Shown: positions 5,407-5,738 of the stretch, piece after piece
How the letters are laid out: every line of letters begins with the position of its first letter
Position numbering within the stretch: the first letter of the stretch is position 1
Source: a bacterium
GTDB taxonomy: Bacteria; Cyanobacteriota; Vampirovibrionia; Gastranaerophilales; Gastranaerophilaceae
Direction of reading: 5' to 3'
NCBI GenBank assembly: GCA_017541565.1
Contig: JAFXYU010000171.1
Span: 1-5,738, forward strand
Length of the DNA: 5,738 nucleotides
The notes under the pieces: model-generated
What the model was told of the DNA's origin: nothing
Databases searched by the model: none
Seen by the model: the letters and a program-made list of their open reading frames with translations, nothing else
Made by a program: the position numbers and the translations under genes

Positions 5407-5738
5407 CTATTTTATTTCTTTAACTTCCGCCCAAATTGTCATATTATCATTATCATAATCAATAATATCAATTATTCTATAGTACGGGAGCGGTGCAGTT
5501 GAAATATGCACAACATCATTAACCGTCTGCTCGTTGTTTACACCAAAATGCCCCGCAACAACCGCTTTGACATTTTTGTGTTTTGACAGAACTTCCAAAT
5601 ATTTATCCGATTTGAAAGTATAATACGTTTCTCTTTTTGCCGGAGGAACGACAGGAAAATGCTGAAGAATGACAACAGGTTTTTCGGAATATAAGACCAA
5701 ATGAGCATCCAACCACTCAAGTACATCATCTTTATAAT
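5407..5738 (-). CDS. Calcineurin-like metallophosphoesterase, C-terminal part
   Basis: The - strand frame is open through the right edge; about 110 C-terminal residues are present, ending at TAG (5407-5409). Reading in from the edge, YKDDVLEWL precedes VVILQHFPVVPP (the conserved metal-binding His; codon 5659-5661), and AVVAGHFGVNN follows (GH at 5548-5553). The protein closes with VVHISTAPLPYYR and a beta-rich end. This order (His-phi-Pro, then GHx, then a short beta hairpin) is that of the calcineurin-like phosphoesterase fold, which cleaves phosphoester bonds with two metal ions. The N-terminal DxH, GD and GNH(D/E) motifs lie off the window. The usual GHxH reads GHFG here, so the second metal-binding His is replaced by Gly. 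The substrate cannot be told. The gene converges on the lipoprotein operon. A TTG at 5710-5712 is an internal Leu codon, not a start. Confidence 0.82.
   Translation of the reverse strand, partial: YKDDVLEWLDAHLVLYSEKPVVILQHFPVVPPAKRETYYTFKSDKYLEVLSKHKNVKAVVAGHFGVNNEQTVNDVVHISTAPLPYYRIIDIIDYDNDNMTIWAEVKEIK

Noticed and set aside
5538..5729. A 63-codon - strand frame inside the phosphoesterase gene
   Set aside because: It overlaps the HFP and GHFG motifs of the real frame and has no protein-like features.

Overview
This is an AT-rich bacterial window holding the end of one gene at the left edge, the end of another at the right edge, and six complete genes between them. Only three have a recognisable family. 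These are the C-terminus of an anaerobic (class III) ribonucleotide reductase (nrdD, + strand), a complete threonyl-tRNA synthetase (thrS, - strand), and the C-terminus of a calcineurin-like metallophosphoesterase (- strand). The other five are small proteins I cannot assign to a named family with certainty.

Organism (inference, moderate confidence): class III RNR indicates an anaerobe or facultative anaerobe. A lipobox protein, Shine-Dalgarno sites and intrinsic terminators show it is bacterial. The ThrRS lacks the N-terminal TGS domain and begins directly at the editing domain, as cyanobacterial ThrRS does. Two of the unknown proteins carry a short N-terminal 'aromatic/Ile-(K/R)-G-Y' motif (IKGY, FRGY) of a kind I associate with gut Melainabacteria (Gastranaerophilales), the non-photosynthetic sisters of Cyanobacteria. 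That lineage fits best, but nothing here proves it.

Layout. At 1-521 nrdD ends and converges on an unknown 161-aa gene (574-1059, -); a perfect 14-bp bidirectional terminator separates them. At 1060-1248 lie that gene's promoter region, with a striking 15-bp palindrome, and then the thrS terminator. thrS occupies 1249-3045 on the - strand, with a good sigma70-type promoter and an odd C/G-tract block just upstream of the -35. At 3206-3770 is an unknown basic 166-aa gene (-) with its own terminator. From 3771 to 3975 is an AT-rich divergent intergenic region. From 3976 to 5335 a likely three-gene + strand operon encodes a tiny lipoprotein, an acidic 119-aa protein and a His-rich 233-aa protein with an HD-like array of metal-ligand residues. 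It ends at a bidirectional terminator that also serves the convergent phosphoesterase gene (5407 to right edge).

How the genes relate: nrdD (dNTP supply), thrS (translation) and the phosphoesterase are separate housekeeping-type units, each bounded by its own terminator, so no shared pathway is implied. The one real candidate for a functional unit is the lipoprotein / acidic protein / HD-like protein operon, whose function is unknown. No tRNA, rRNA, CRISPR array, insertion sequence or phage gene was recognised, and no stretch over 300 bases lacks a gene.
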